Source: Diaporthe sp. PMI_573
Taxonomy: Eukaryota > Ascomycota > Sordariomycetes > Diaporthales > Diaporthaceae
NCBI GenBank assembly: GCA_021399435.1
Contig: JAJTUP010000059.1
Coordinates: 310,001 to 374,000 of the forward strand
DNA length: 64,000 bases
Direction of reading: 5' to 3'
The position numbers and the translations under genes are program-made. Below, one piece after another: positions 23,801 through 35,529 of the stretch. Each line of letters begins with the position of its first letter. Positions within the stretch are counted from its first letter, which is position 1. The notes under the pieces are model-generated. The model searched no databases. It was not told the DNA's origin and saw nothing but the letters and a program-made list of their open reading frames with translations.

Positions 23801-26800
23801 GTGAGGTCGCCACTAGCCGCAGAGATCGTCGGCTCTAATGCAACAAGCAAACGTCAAACCGACTTGACGGCTGGACGGTTCCCCTAAATCGACATTATAT
23901 ACCGCCCACATATGAACCAAACAAGTATTTTCTCCGGAAGCACGCCTCGGTCGACCAAAGGCGTTGGGTCCTTTAGGGGCGGTGTGATGGTGTCCGACTA
24001 TTTGGAAGATAGTAGGTATAGTGCCCGGGTAATAATGCATATGTGGGGGGGGGCACACTAAATGGGCCCCCCCTTCCTGCACAGACAAGGCTCCTCAAAC
24101 CACGAAACCAGGTTCGTCAACAGGTGACCGAAGCAGCCAAGCATGCAGGCGGCCCGGAAAGCTCGTGTCAAGGAGAAAAGTCAAAGTCTCGCGGAGGACA
24201 AATGCTGTGCTCTGTTGCTCTCAACAATTCCCGGCGTGCTCTCATCCTATCGTTGTCAGGTGTGCCCCATTGTGCTAGGAACGTGCGCGTCCCGAGCCAG
24301 ATGAACGGGTTGAGCTGTCAGATGCAGTTCGGCTTCGGCCCACCAGGAAACAATCGAGACATGTGCGTAGCGATCGTCGTCGCTCGGACGCACGGCAGTT
24401 CGACCTGAGTTCACGATCTCATCTTATACTGGGAGCTAGGCACCTTATTTAGACCGACCGCTTGTAACCGAAGGGGCACCGATGCTAGTCTCTCCCAGAA
24501 TCGGACGCTGCACAATTTTAGGAAGGCATGTGTACGAAAAAGAAGAAGAAAAAAAGAGAAAAAAAACAAGCGGATTTGTGCTTAGAAAAACCTGTTGAAT
24601 TGGGCTATAGGTGATGTGCAGCCTCCCTTACTGACCCACCAAGGCGAACAAAGGTTCATGTCACTATATTAAATGGATATGAAGCTATAACACGCATTTT
24701 ACGCTGATACGGTGAGGCTGAACACCTCTAGAAATTGCTGCCGCTCAATCAAGTAGTATTATGTGATAATTTCATGTAGTTGGCGTAGGCTGAATCAGAC
24801 AACTGCCGGTGTTGCGCTCTGTCCCCCATTTCCCAGTCACCATTGACCCTCAACAAAAGAACAATAATCCCTTACTGAGCTTGACCATGCAGGGCCACGA
24901 GGGTCACTATGACATGTCAACCTTCAGCCAGCTCCCAGCCCCTAGCCTCATTGAACCTGCTCGTCCGCGGTGCTAGAGCCAGCAGCGGCCCCTTGTCCAG
25001 GCCCATCCCCAGTTTATGAACTGGCAGATATCGCCGAAGCCGGCCGGTACCACACGTCGAGAGAGCCTCTTATCGAGCCCGTAGCTTCCTCCGTCACTGT
25101 GGCCGCCATCGGCCCAGTAGGCCACCTAATAGTCTAGTTTGAACGGTCATGAGCTTCACACAATGGGCACGTAAAGCCCGGACAGCGGCAATTTTGTCGC
25201 TGGAAAGTTGAGGTCAGATGAACCAGGTAGTGTTACGTACGGCGACGGCAGTACCGAGTTGCTCAGTTGTTGCGGAGCCGGAACCGCCCAGAGAGGTGCC
25301 TTAGCACAGAAGCCGTGCATCGTAGTCCGTGACTTGTGTAAATGCGGCACATACCTGGCCCTCGGGCTTACAGACAGATCCTGTGGGCCATGAGTGGTGC
25401 TGTCTAGGACAGGCCGCCGCCTGCTGACACATATTTGATACTGCGCTCGCACATCCTTTTTGATCAATTGCTTTGGGGATCAAGGAAGAAGACCAGTGGA
25501 TCCCTCGTGCTATGCAGTTATGGAACACGAGGACTTTGGGTCTGGCTAATCATATTAGTCCTCTAAACATGATATGAATCTAACCACCTATACAGTGAGG
25601 ATAGTTTCGAAGCGGTTAAGAGGCATGAGTCCTTTCTCCTCAATAATTCAAAAGACAAGAAACTAGAAAAGACCCTTATGTCATCTCTTTCTCTGGAAAT
25701 TTGTTGCATTGCACTGGAAACGTTCTGTTCTGACTATTGAGGAGGGACACTAGGAATGGTCTCGTCCATTCATTAAGCATTAATGATCTGAACACAAAAC
25801 AGAAGCTGCCATTTCATAAGAGCAACGGAAATAGAACACAAGAGCACCATCAATATAAATTTTCTCTTGCTGTATTCAGTTTAGTCATCTTTGGCCTTTA
25901 GTTTCAACATACTCTCATGTGTCTCTATCATCTCAATTTCCGCTATCAGAAAGCCATACCAGGTTATTAAAGTGAACACTGGGAAGACTCGCCTGGGCAC
26001 ACACACATCTCAGTATCATTGAGGGCACTCCGCGCCTGGGCACTGTCAACTGCCGCATGCAGCACACGATTGCTAATGTTCCGACTTCATCTTGTGGGAA
26101 AGTTTAGGCAGAGCATACCTATCTCGGCGCATAGTTGGCAAAAAGAGAAGTCGAGTCTTGCAGCAACTCGATGCGCACGCGTAGTTAGGCCTTGCCTGTG
26201 CTTGTGTGAGAATGCCGAACAATTCCCCGTTTTGGATGAGTCGCGCCTCGCTGCCGTGCACAGAGTGTTTCGCGTGCAGACCAGGTAAAATTAACTTTAG
26301 AATCGACATAACACACGGACACGATTGTGTACTGCAGTACAGGGGCAAGCCACCATGACTGGTCCCAAGTGGCTGGACCTGGTCATGGGTCATGGGGAAA
26401 GCTCTCCAAAAGATTGAGGTTGTGTTTGAACCATAGTCTTGAATCTATGATTTCCAGAAGTCTATTATGTGCCCAAAATGGTATTTCCCAGGCCAGATCT
26501 AGAAAGCCGGCACTCTAAGTTGTATCTAGCACTGCCCCAAGTCTATCTAGGTATGTTAGGTAGCAGTGCGATAATATCTGAGAATTTGCCACACCCCCTC
26601 CAAAAAAAAAGTCCACAAGTGCCATTCAAAGAAAAGCGAGGATTTCTGTCTTCAAATCCTGCAGCATTTTCAAAATTGACACATGAGGTGACAGGTCTCT
26701 ATAAGCACAAGGATGTGCCTCTGCATCCACGCACGTAGAGTCAAAGCACGACGCTTGTATAACACCGGGAGCCCTTGAAAAATGCCCACTCAGGGATGCC

Positions 26801-27226
26801 CACTCACACCAACCCCACCTCGGCTGGTCTGTTCGGTGTGAAAGCAGCCATTGCAGCACATCCACTCCCCAAATAAAGGTTGCTCGGTGGTCTGCCAGGG
26901 GCGGGAATGTGTCCACAGGTTCCGCGAGGAATCCCGGTGAACTCAATCTAATCTTGGCCCCTCTTCCTGGGTAGCATCCTCTCGGCTTTCGCCTGAGAAC
27001 TTTGGCCTGTCTTCGTTTCGCCTTTTCAGACGAATTGAGGATATCCGTTTCTCGTCCTCTTGGCTCGATAGGGCCCTCGGACGGCTGCGAGACGTCCGGG
27101 TGGTTTCTCGGGTGGCGTCCTAATACGAGAACTCTGCCCCAGCATGGGAGCGGAGGCTCGGGGGTCCGTTATGACTAGCTCGTGGGATGATGGTATTGTC
27201 CATAGTCCATATCTCGAATATGGCGA
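20891..27226. other. Gene-poor 6.3-kb region
   Basis: I find no convincing gene. Present are: the MFS promoter; T-rich tracts at 22285-22340; an imperfect hexamer repeat of CTGCAC type at about 23002-23069; and long AT-richer stretches (23100-26600) with stops in every frame. Open frames such as 21466-21720 and 22722-23195 overlap on both strands and hold no domain. Confidence 0.5.
23002..23069 (+). repeat. CTGCAC hexamer microsatellite
   Basis: Imperfect tandem hexamers; the 3' half (from about 23028) is nearly perfect CACCTG. Lies outside any gene I can support. Confidence 0.8.
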
Positions 27227-28596
27227 TTAAGCACCGCCGACCCAGACAGACGGCGCGGACCCGCCCCAAAGTTGTCGGTCGTATGTGTTCGCGGGCGGCA
27301 TCCAGAAGAACACCTGTTCACCCTTGCAGGGAACCTTGCTGCCGGTGTCGCGGACAAAGCCGAGATCTGGAAAAGAGTGTGAGTAAGCTTGATCATACAA
27401 ATATAATGTTGTGTCCACTTCGTAGTTGTGGCTCTGGACCAGGTCCATATGCCCGAAGGCGGCATCATCCTTGTGGTGTCGTCGACGTCGGTCTCCTTTA
27501 AGCTGGACTGCAGCACAGGCCTGTTCGAATTGACGGAGGTGAGGTGCCATGAACATCACGCGAAGAGACTTGCCCCGAACTCAACGTGTGTCTGTTCTTG
27601 GCCCCGACCGTCCTGCCAAAAACGGCACAGCCATGGACCTCTTTCCCGAGTCTTGATCCTCCTAGATGGATGCAATGACGATTGCTTTACCTGTATTGTG
27701 GATTTCCTGATCCTCTGACTTCTCGACCTTGAGAAGCAGCTGGCCCGTACGGACCAAAACCTCCTGGTATTCCAGTTCATATGACACGGGGAGATCCTCA
27801 TCTTCCTCTTCCTGGGTCCAGATCGCCGGGCCGGCTCTCGCGCCAAGGTTCTCGCGAACCTTGAAACGCAGTCCGACGTTCTTTTGGCGGTCGGTCCACA
27901 GGATCTGGTCCTGTTCCTTCAACCCGCCCTTGTGGCACTGCCGCAACCACCGCCTGAAGACGCGCACCACGCCGTCATTGATGTTGACGTGGGAGAGGTA
28001 CAAGCCTCTCCTGGACGATGTCTTGACCATGCTTGTGACTGTGCACAGCTGGCTAAACATCTCGCCATCGTCCAGGTCAACCGTCACCGTTGCAGTATCG
28101 TCACCTTCGACGGCACCACCACCCACGCCCGGAAGTCTCGACCTTGACCTGCGGTTACCCTCCTGCAAGACGGGCCTGAAGCGCGAGTACAGTTGACCAA
28201 ACTGGCCGAAGCTCATCTGGTTTTCCTCCTCGAAGCCGCTGAGGCCCTCTGTGCCGAGGTAATTACACTGCAGGGTGGGTGTGGAGATCTTTGCGGAGGG
28301 GTGGTAGCACTCGAGGATGAGCTCATGCTCGGGCAGGAAGGCTGCGTTCGTCAGGCGGGTGTGGATCAGGCGAATTGCCAGGTCGTGGAAGCGGCGGTTC
28401 ACACGGGCGAGCGGAAGGAGCTCGACGGTCGTCATGGGACTGAGGATCTGCATGAGGATCTGGGTATGGCACGTCAGCTGTGCTGCGGCAGGATCAGGGG
28501 GAAGGACATAGGCAGGCTTACCTCGCTGGGGAGGTCATCGATGTTCATGGGTATGGAACTGGGTATGGAAGCCATATCGGGCATGTCCATTGTCAT
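27227..28596 (-). CDS. F-box domain protein
   Basis: Exons 28596-28522, 28459-27691 and 27579-27227 join in phase to 398 residues. The F-box is split by the first intron: LPSE, then ILMQILSPMTTVELLPLARV and NRRFHDLAIRLIHTRL (about residues 22-62). F-box proteins link targets to the SCF ubiquitin ligase through Skp1. The rest has no repeat such as WD40 or LRR. It contains acidic patches and conserved-looking blocks (SRRGLYLSHV, GKSLRVMFMAPHL). The second intron needs an unusual TTGAG acceptor at 27580 to keep frame, so that junction is less sure than the first. The last exon could also hold one more small intron. Confidence 0.75.
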
Positions 28597-30747
28597 AGTG
28601 GTGTTGCGTTGCAAAGAGGCGATAAGGGCGGCTTGGCGGACCGAGCTTGGTAGTATTGTTGACGAAGAGTCTGAGTATGGTGTAGCAGACTCTCCGGGGG
28701 CAAGATTTGAGGCTGGGGGCTCTGTAGATATTTGAACAGACAGGTGAGGCGCAAGACGGGGGCGGCTCGCCTGCTCGCCTGCTCGATGGCTCGATGGCTC
28801 GACGGGGCCCTTCCGAGTCCAAGGTCACCCTGGGCGGGCCCGATCAGGCTGGGAAAGGGCAGGGTGGCCCGAGCTCGGGCTTCGGCGACCTGGGCGTTGA
28901 AGAGCGCTGGATGAAGGTATCGAGAGGACTGGCTAGGGGGTGGTTGTACAAAAATGGATACGGATGTGGTGGTGCGATTGGGATGGTGGGCAGACAATGT
29001 CGTATGGTATGGGACGGTCAGGCTGTGCCGATAAGGGTCAGATGGAGGTAGCCTGTTAACATGGATCTGTGCCCGAGGATGCTCAACGGTGATAGGGGCG
29101 GACCTGGGAAGCACGCCCGCCACGGGAAACGTGCATGGGCAATCAGGGTCGAGACTCGACAAACGGACGAGGTTATGTGGATCTCGCGGCGCGAGGTCGC
29201 GCGTCCAGGCCGGCGGGCGGGGGCTCCCCTGGGCCCTTCCCGCACGCTCCCGACATTGAAACGGGTCGCCTCCAGCCCTACAGGTGGGCCTCGCTCGGGT
29301 ATTCTCGACAAGAGGTTCGGGCAGAAGGCTGAACATGACATGACACCACCATATCTGCTTTTCCTTGCCGTGCCTGCAACAGACCCTTTCCTCCATCTTA
29401 CTTGCGCGCCGCCACAACAGCAACTTTTGCTCGTCTCGCACACGACTTCCAGGTCATCTGCGCGGGGCGTGCTGAAAAGCTGCCCGGATGATGGGCATCT
29501 GTCGCATTCGCTATCTACGCACGTCTGTCTCCTTGCTCCCCGACTCAGCTCTGCCACCGCGCTCCACCGCGGCCCGCCAACCAAGCCTCGCCGTCAGGGC
29601 TAGTGGATGATGGACTACTGCACGTCGAGCAGATCGTCGAGTAGATGGTAGCCACCAGCCCTCAAGGCGTTTCAACATGCATTGATCGCCGCAGTGCGGA
29701 TTTCCCTTTTCACATGTGCAAAAACGCAGAGGGCCACGACTCGCACCGTATCGCGTCTCGTCGTCTCGTCGCCTCGTCGCCTCGCTGTTTTCCTGATGTC
29801 GACAGATGCCGAGTCAGCCCACATTCGGGAAGGGCCGGGCCCGAGACGCAAGGGCCGTAATGACTGGATTGCAACCCGTACGTGACCAACGTCAAGTCAT
29901 GACCGCCCATCACAGACGTTTGTAAAACGGCCAAAATTACCTGCTTTTGCAAGCCCGAGATGGTGATGATCAGAGTCAATCACTCAATCAGATTGCCTGC
30001 CAGGGCGTCTCAGCCAAATGCACACAGACCCTTGGTGGCCACCACTCCTGGGACTAAGCATCTTGCATCGTGACTAGAGCACACAGGACCTACATTTAGC
30101 AACACGTCTGCACCAGGACTGCTAACAGCACACCTCCATCACACCAGTCATCACAATAGCCCACGCACTGCGGGCCTGAGTCAGCCCTGCTTTCGTTGTC
30201 ATCCCAAGTCGTCAACACTGGTCCAGGCGTTCCTCAATGGCCCCACGCACGCGACATCTTCCGTATGGACCCTTCTCATCACAACTCGATACCATGTACC
30301 AGATGCAGTCGTGTTTCCGACCTTGGACGGGCCGGGCCTCAAAACCCTCATCGCAAGTGTCCTTTATTTCTCCTTGGTCCGAGTATCATCATTTGCTTAC
30401 ACGCGTTGTAAATGCGTATCACGCCTGGTGAGGAGTCCCGGGGCTACCAAGTTCACATCCGTGGGTATACAACGTGTTCACCGCTAATTTCGAGCTCCAA
30501 GGGAGTCCTTGACGCCTCGCCTTTCTCTTCCCGTCCGGCCCACCGAGGCAAGCCTGGGCACGTTCTGTCGGAAACCCTTACTACCATTTCAAGGTAACAT
30601 AATTGACACTATGACTCCCCTTGTGGCCTCTCGTTGGGTTCCGAAGCCTGTTGCTGATAATATGACTGTCTGAACCTCCTTCTCGAGCTATGGCATGTTA
30701 AGGCAGCAGCAGCCGATCGAGGAGCAGGTGTTCCCTGGTCTTTTTGC
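28597..30747. other. Intergenic, F-box promoter side
   Basis: GC-rich to about 29900, then mixed. Long open frames (for example 28593-29441 on the minus strand) are low-complexity and overlap others on the opposite strand, as expected for GC-rich DNA. A TCGTCTCG/TCGCCTCG repeat is at about 29757-29785. No gene called. Confidence 0.5.
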
Positions 30748-31596
30748 TCAAGATCGCTTTACGAAGTTTTCGACGGCGCCGTTGAATTTGTCCGGGTTTT
30801 CCCAGAACATGAAATGACTGCCACCTTCCTCCTTGTCGAAAGTGACCAACCTGGCGTCGGGCATCTGCTCGCTGATCCACCTCACACCTTCGGCTGGAGA
30901 TAGGCTCCCTTCAGCCGCGACAAGCAGAGCGGGGATGTCGAAGCGAGGCAGCACGTCCCTCCAGTCGTTGGACGCATGGTCCCGCAGCAGTGCCGCCGCC
31001 GCCTCGTCGCTCATCAGGCTGCTCCTCTCCAGCGCGAACTCGACATCCTTGGGATCCGCGCCCGCAGTGAACATTGCTTTGATCAGTCCCGCCGTCGCCG
31101 GACTCATGTCCTTCCCGAACTCAAAGGCCGTGCTGGGCGAGAAGAAGGCTGCCCACTGTTTCACTTGCTCCGGGGTCCAGGTCGGGTCAGCAATCATGCA
31201 GGGTGATTGGTCCACAAGCACGACGCCGGCAAACAGGTCCCGGGCCTGGGTCAGGTAGATATCGAAGAATGCCCAAATGACGGAGCAGCCCATTGAGTGC
31301 CCTACTATGTGCACATGTCGCAGATTGAGCTGTGTCAAGATGTCCAGCAGGTCTGCTGCGAGGCGATAGATACGGTAACCTGAGTTCGGCTTGTCTGAGT
31401 CGCCGTGTCCGCGATGGTCATATGTCGTAACCCGGTATGAGGTTGAGAAGTGGGACACTTGCTTCTGCCACTGAGCAGCGGTCTGCCGCCAGCCGGGGAC
31501 GAATAATATGTTGTCACCTGAAATTGGACCTATCTGCGTATAAGCGAGACGAACACCGTCACTGGTGCTGACACGCCCAGTGGTGGGTTGGCCCAT
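30748..31596 (-). CDS. Alpha/beta hydrolase
   Basis: One exon, 282 residues, start at the ATG at 31596. The fold markers are in order: FVPGWRQTA (oxyanion loop), YDHRGHGDSDKP, the nucleophile elbow GHSMGC with Ser near residue 101, and the likely catalytic His in GGSHFMFWENPD near the C-terminus. This set fits the haloperoxidase, epoxide-hydrolase and esterase group. There is no signal peptide, so it is probably cytosolic. The substrate is not readable. The neighbours (F-box gene, subtilase) do not suggest a pathway. Confidence 0.87.
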   Translation of the reverse strand: MGQPTTGRVSTSDGVRLAYTQIGPISGDNILFVPGWRQTAAQWQKQVSHFSTSYRVTTYDHRGHGDSDKPNSGYRIYRLAADLLDILTQLNLRHVHIVGHSMGCSVIWAFFDIYLTQARDLFAGVVLVDQSPCMIADPTWTPEQVKQWAAFFSPSTAFEFGKDMSPATAGLIKAMFTAGADPKDVEFALERSSLMSDEAAAALLRDHASNDWRDVLPRFDIPALLVAAEGSLSPAEGVRWISEQMPDARLVTFDKEEGGSHFMFWENPDKFNGAVENFVKRS

Positions 31597-33283
31597 GGTT
31601 AGTTTGCCAGTCGACGCCAAGGTCCTTAAAGCAGGGCAAGTCTTACGGAAGGATGCGGCTTTTATACGGCCTTGGGTAACACCACTGTGCCCCCTTAGTA
31701 ATCACCAACCTGCTTCGAGCTGGCCCCGACCTAGGCTTGGCAACTGCAACCCATCGGCCCGCTCGTACATGATCACCGTGGACTTTCTCAAGACCTCTCG
31801 ATCTTCCGGTCGAGGGGAATCGCGATGGAGACAAGCCGCAGCAGCGCAAGCTTGGGAACAACTCATTAGCACCGGTGGATGTGACTAGGCCAGACTGCCA
31901 GCCCATCGGTCTAGATCCAGGTCGGGCTGCAGGCGGATCCAGAATTTACCATGCTGTCACTGGGTAGTTACCTGCCAGGATAACCAGGTGGAAGGCGAAC
32001 CTATCTCGAAGCTCACAGGCAAAGAGGTGTCAAGCTACAGATTGTCACAGAGCAACCGTCGCGACCCAGAGAGTGTAGCGTTCCCATTTCTTCTGAAGCT
32101 TTAATGTTTTCTCCAAACGTCCAGCCGAATGTGTGGAAGAAGTAATCGTGTTCAATTAAGGCCACGTAGATAGATTATTGTGAAGCTGTCTCGAGCAACA
32201 AATATCCTTGCTCGTAGGGGTAACGCCACAAGAGGCCCTGATGTAAGAAGATTTTATACCTTTCCTGTGAAATATGGCACGCATGATCGAGTTCTTCAAT
32301 TGAAAAGCACAGTGACCTCATATGCTATACGCATTTACACGCAGCCTGGGCCGGGTGAAGGCTCCCTTGTGCTTTGGTTGAATGACTCCTCGTTTACCTC
32401 GCGGGAAACACCATGCTCGTGAACCAAGAACATCGTAATGGGCTGGCCAGCTCAGAATGAATGTTTATGAACGATCTAACAGAAATGATGTGAAATAGAA
32501 AGGGCCATGTTATGCGGATGGATCAATCAATTGCTCATACCCAAAGATAAGTCCAGGAGAGACGAAAGAAGCCAATCTCTGCTATGTGATTTTCAACCCC
32601 GAGAGAGCGGTGTTTGCAGATTTCTCTCGAACCACCCTGCAGGAGGAGATAGCTGCCAAACAAACAGCTACTGCGAACCCCTACAAACAATTCACAATCA
32701 TTCAAATCGGTCACTTTTTGGGTCAGTAAAAGCCTCCACACTGCATCCCCCCACCAGTCAGATTTCCACTCCACGGTGACAAAGTCGCCCGCCTCAATTG
32801 TGACCTTATTCAACCTTTACTACCTTATTCAACCTTTACTACCTTATTCAACCTTTACTACCTTATTCAACCTTTACTACCTTATTCAACCTTTACTACC
32901 TTATTCAACCTTTACTACCTTATTCAACCTTTACTACCTTATTCAACCTTACTACCTTATTCAACCTTTACTTCTGGAACAGCTGACCCCTGCGCAGGGC
33001 ACATCTAAAAACACTTTTTTGTTTGTTTGGCATGCCACGTCATTTCTGCTAGTAGGGCAAAGCATACGCCAGCCAGCCTTGATCACACCACAAGACTTGC
33101 ATCTCAACACCCAAAACCCATAATCCAAAACAAAAAGGTTGCCTTCTGCGCCCCTTACTTCCACCCATAAACAAAGTCCAATTTCACCCAGCACTGGATG
33201 CATTGACATTCTCATCAGACTGCCAATTTCGGTCGCCGACATTGATATCGCAAAGTCGGTAGCAGCGGTTCTCCAGAACCAAG
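31597..33283. other. Intergenic with minisatellite
   Basis: Between the divergently transcribed hydrolase and subtilase genes. AT-rich at 32040-33250. Contains the 19-bp tandem array listed separately. No other gene evidence. Confidence 0.5.
32803..32972 (+). repeat. 19-bp minisatellite, nine copies
   Basis: Nine head-to-tail copies of ACCTTATTCAACCTTTACT. All are identical except the eighth, which lacks one T. Near-perfect identity implies recent expansion. It ends about 310 bp before the subtilase start codon. Confidence 0.95.
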
Positions 33284-34996
33284 ATGTCTGGCCTTCGTGT
33301 CCTTCTGGGCCTCTCTGCCTACTTCATTTTCACGTGCGCTTTCCCTCTCAGTGACTCCTCGCAGTCCTTGAACGACTCGTTTGGCGCAAACAACATCTCA
33401 AATTCCCGCACTGTAGTCACCGACGCCTCAGCCAACGACTACTTGACCCTGCTTTCTGCGCCATTTGACGTCGACAATCCCAACCCGGTCGACAATGGTT
33501 ACGTCCGCGATGATTCCGATGGTCAGTACCCAAAAGAATATGTGATTTTCTGATCATGTTGGAGGCCTATCTCCCAAGCCTTACGCGACCAGGTCATCCA
33601 GTAACTGAATCTACTGCATATTATTTGGCTCATTAATGAGATCAATGGCATTCTGACAACATATCAGGCGCGGGAACAACGATCTTCGTCCTCGATAATG
33701 GCGCCAATTTTGAGAAGTACCCGGATGAACAATGCCTGGATCAGCGAAGGATCGACACCTGGGTGATCGAACAAGAAATTCGTACCGGCGGGCCACTCAC
33801 CCAAGAGCAGCTGAACAACGGTGATTACTTTCCACCACCCGAAACCAGTGAGTAACCTGTCCCTTCACTTTCTCAGCCCCTGGTATCTCGAAACTGTGTC
33901 AGCCTTTGGGGAAAGTCTCTGGAAATCAGCGTGGCTGACCTGTATGCTGAAGTGGACGACACTGCTGCAGGGTCTCGAGATGGACTGTTCCATGGTCACG
34001 GAACCCAAGTTGCGATTGTGGCAGCCGGCTGCAAGACTGGTGTTGCACGCAAGGCAAATCTTTACCTCATCAAGACGAATGACGTCGTGATGAACTCGGG
34101 ATTAGCCAGGGCGCAAACCGTATCAGACAAGGGTTTGCTGTACGGCTTCTACCACGTTCTCTCCGTGCTCCTCGGCGACCGAGTGGGCCTTTCTGTCCCC
34201 AAAGGCAAAGCTATAGTTTTGGTATGCACCTCCCTCGGGCGCGTTGATACCGTAAAGAGATACCATACGGAACAGGAGTATTATGCGCTAGAAACCGATT
34301 TTAAGAATGTCCTGGATCTCCTGGACCGCCACGGCGCCACTGTCGTCTTTGCGGCAGGTAACGGCGGCTCGATCCCGAATGTCGAACAACGTCCCGATTT
34401 CGTGCCTGGATACGTCGACGATACATTCCCACATCACCTTGCAACAGAAGACAGCCCGATTGTTGTCGTCGGTTCAACAAACAACAAAGGCCAACTCTCA
34501 CCTTTCACCGCGCCCGGCCGAGGAAAGACACCTGTCACTGTCTACGCCCAGGGCGAGGACGTCACCAGCTACGACTTTCTTCATGGAACCGAACCGTGGT
34601 TCAGGTCAGGCACCAGTTTCGCGGCACCGATTGTGGTGGGTGCTCTCGATTTGAAACCTTCTGGCTTCGCGGTGCTAACATGATCAGGCTGGCCTGGCTG
34701 CGTATACCCTCGGTCTGCCTTCGAACTCCAACCTCTGTCCGTACAGGGAGAATCCTGCCCCCGGGCAAGATTCGGTGGGGACGTGTATGAAGAAACATCT
34801 GGTCAGGACGGCTTTCCAGCGTGTTGAATCCAACAACCTACTCGCACGGGATCCATCACAGTACAAATATGACATCCCACAGAGCGTTCTCGTCGTGTCC
34901 AACGGCGCCAGCCAGCCCACAGAAGAAGGAGGCGAGGGGGACAATGGAGGCGACCCTACACCCTGTTGGTCGGAGGATACGCGGAACCAGTGCTAG
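33284..34996 (+). CDS. Subtilisin-like serine protease (S8), one junction unresolved
   Basis: A signal peptide begins at 33284. Exon 1 (33284-33521) and exon 2 (33668-33847) join in phase. Exon 3 covers about 33903-34635 and exon 4 34688-34996. The S8 triad is present: Asp in FVLDNG, His in LFHGHGTQVA, Ser in SGTSFAAP. The oxyanion Asn is in FAAGNGG. Such enzymes are secreted or vacuolar endopeptidases. The exon 2/3 junction does not close: the donor GTGAGT at 33848 leaves phase 1, but every AG I see nearby (33877, 33903, 33916, 33930) needs phase 0 or 2. Either an unusual splice site is used or a frameshift has broken the gene. The intron 3 junction (34636-34687) is clean. Confidence 0.68.
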
Positions 34997-35529
34997 ATGG
35001 CAAGAGTCACTGACATCTAGCTCGAGGAGGGATAAGCCAGGACAGTCAGTAGGACAGGTACTAGCCCAGGGGACAGTCCGGGAGCACGATGATGACGACT
35101 TATTCAGCATCATGTAGCAATGACTTGAGACCATTCATTTCCCCTGAATGCGGCAGTTGGACGGGTCATGTCAACCACGCCCACGTACAGAGGTGGCTGC
35201 ACAAAGCCGTGATGTTTCTGGTGGAATCTTGTGGAAGGTTGTAGCTGAACCGTGGGAATATCGTGGGTGACTCGTGTGGAATTGCCAAACGCGAACCGTT
35301 TCAGGGTTGTCTGCGTTGGGGGGAGCCTGGAGTGCAGCTCCGATGCCAAGTGTCAAATACCCGCGGCTAAACTTTCCAGGCCTTTTTTCTACTTGACGCT
35401 TCCTCACCGATGCCCGGCCGCCTCGACTTGCGCATTATCAACGTCGATTCATCTCGACACAAGACAAAACAAAACAAAACAACAGAACAAAACAAGACCT
35501 TCTCAAGATCGATTGAAAACGACCTTTGC
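34997..35529. other. Intergenic, metal-ATPase promoter
   Basis: Upstream region and leader of the P1B ATPase. An AAAACAAAAC-rich stretch at about 35461-35497 just before the chosen start looks like an unstructured 5' UTR. An in-frame ATG also exists at 35410. Confidence 0.5.

Noticed and set aside
28593..29441. Minus-strand open frame (282 codons) upstream of the F-box gene
   Set aside because: Arg/Pro/Ser-rich, overlaps a plus-strand frame of similar length (29061-29603), no domain; looks like GC-rich promoter DNA.
33522..33667. Subtilase intron 1 as another introner
   Set aside because: 146 nt with normal signals but no match to either family by eye.
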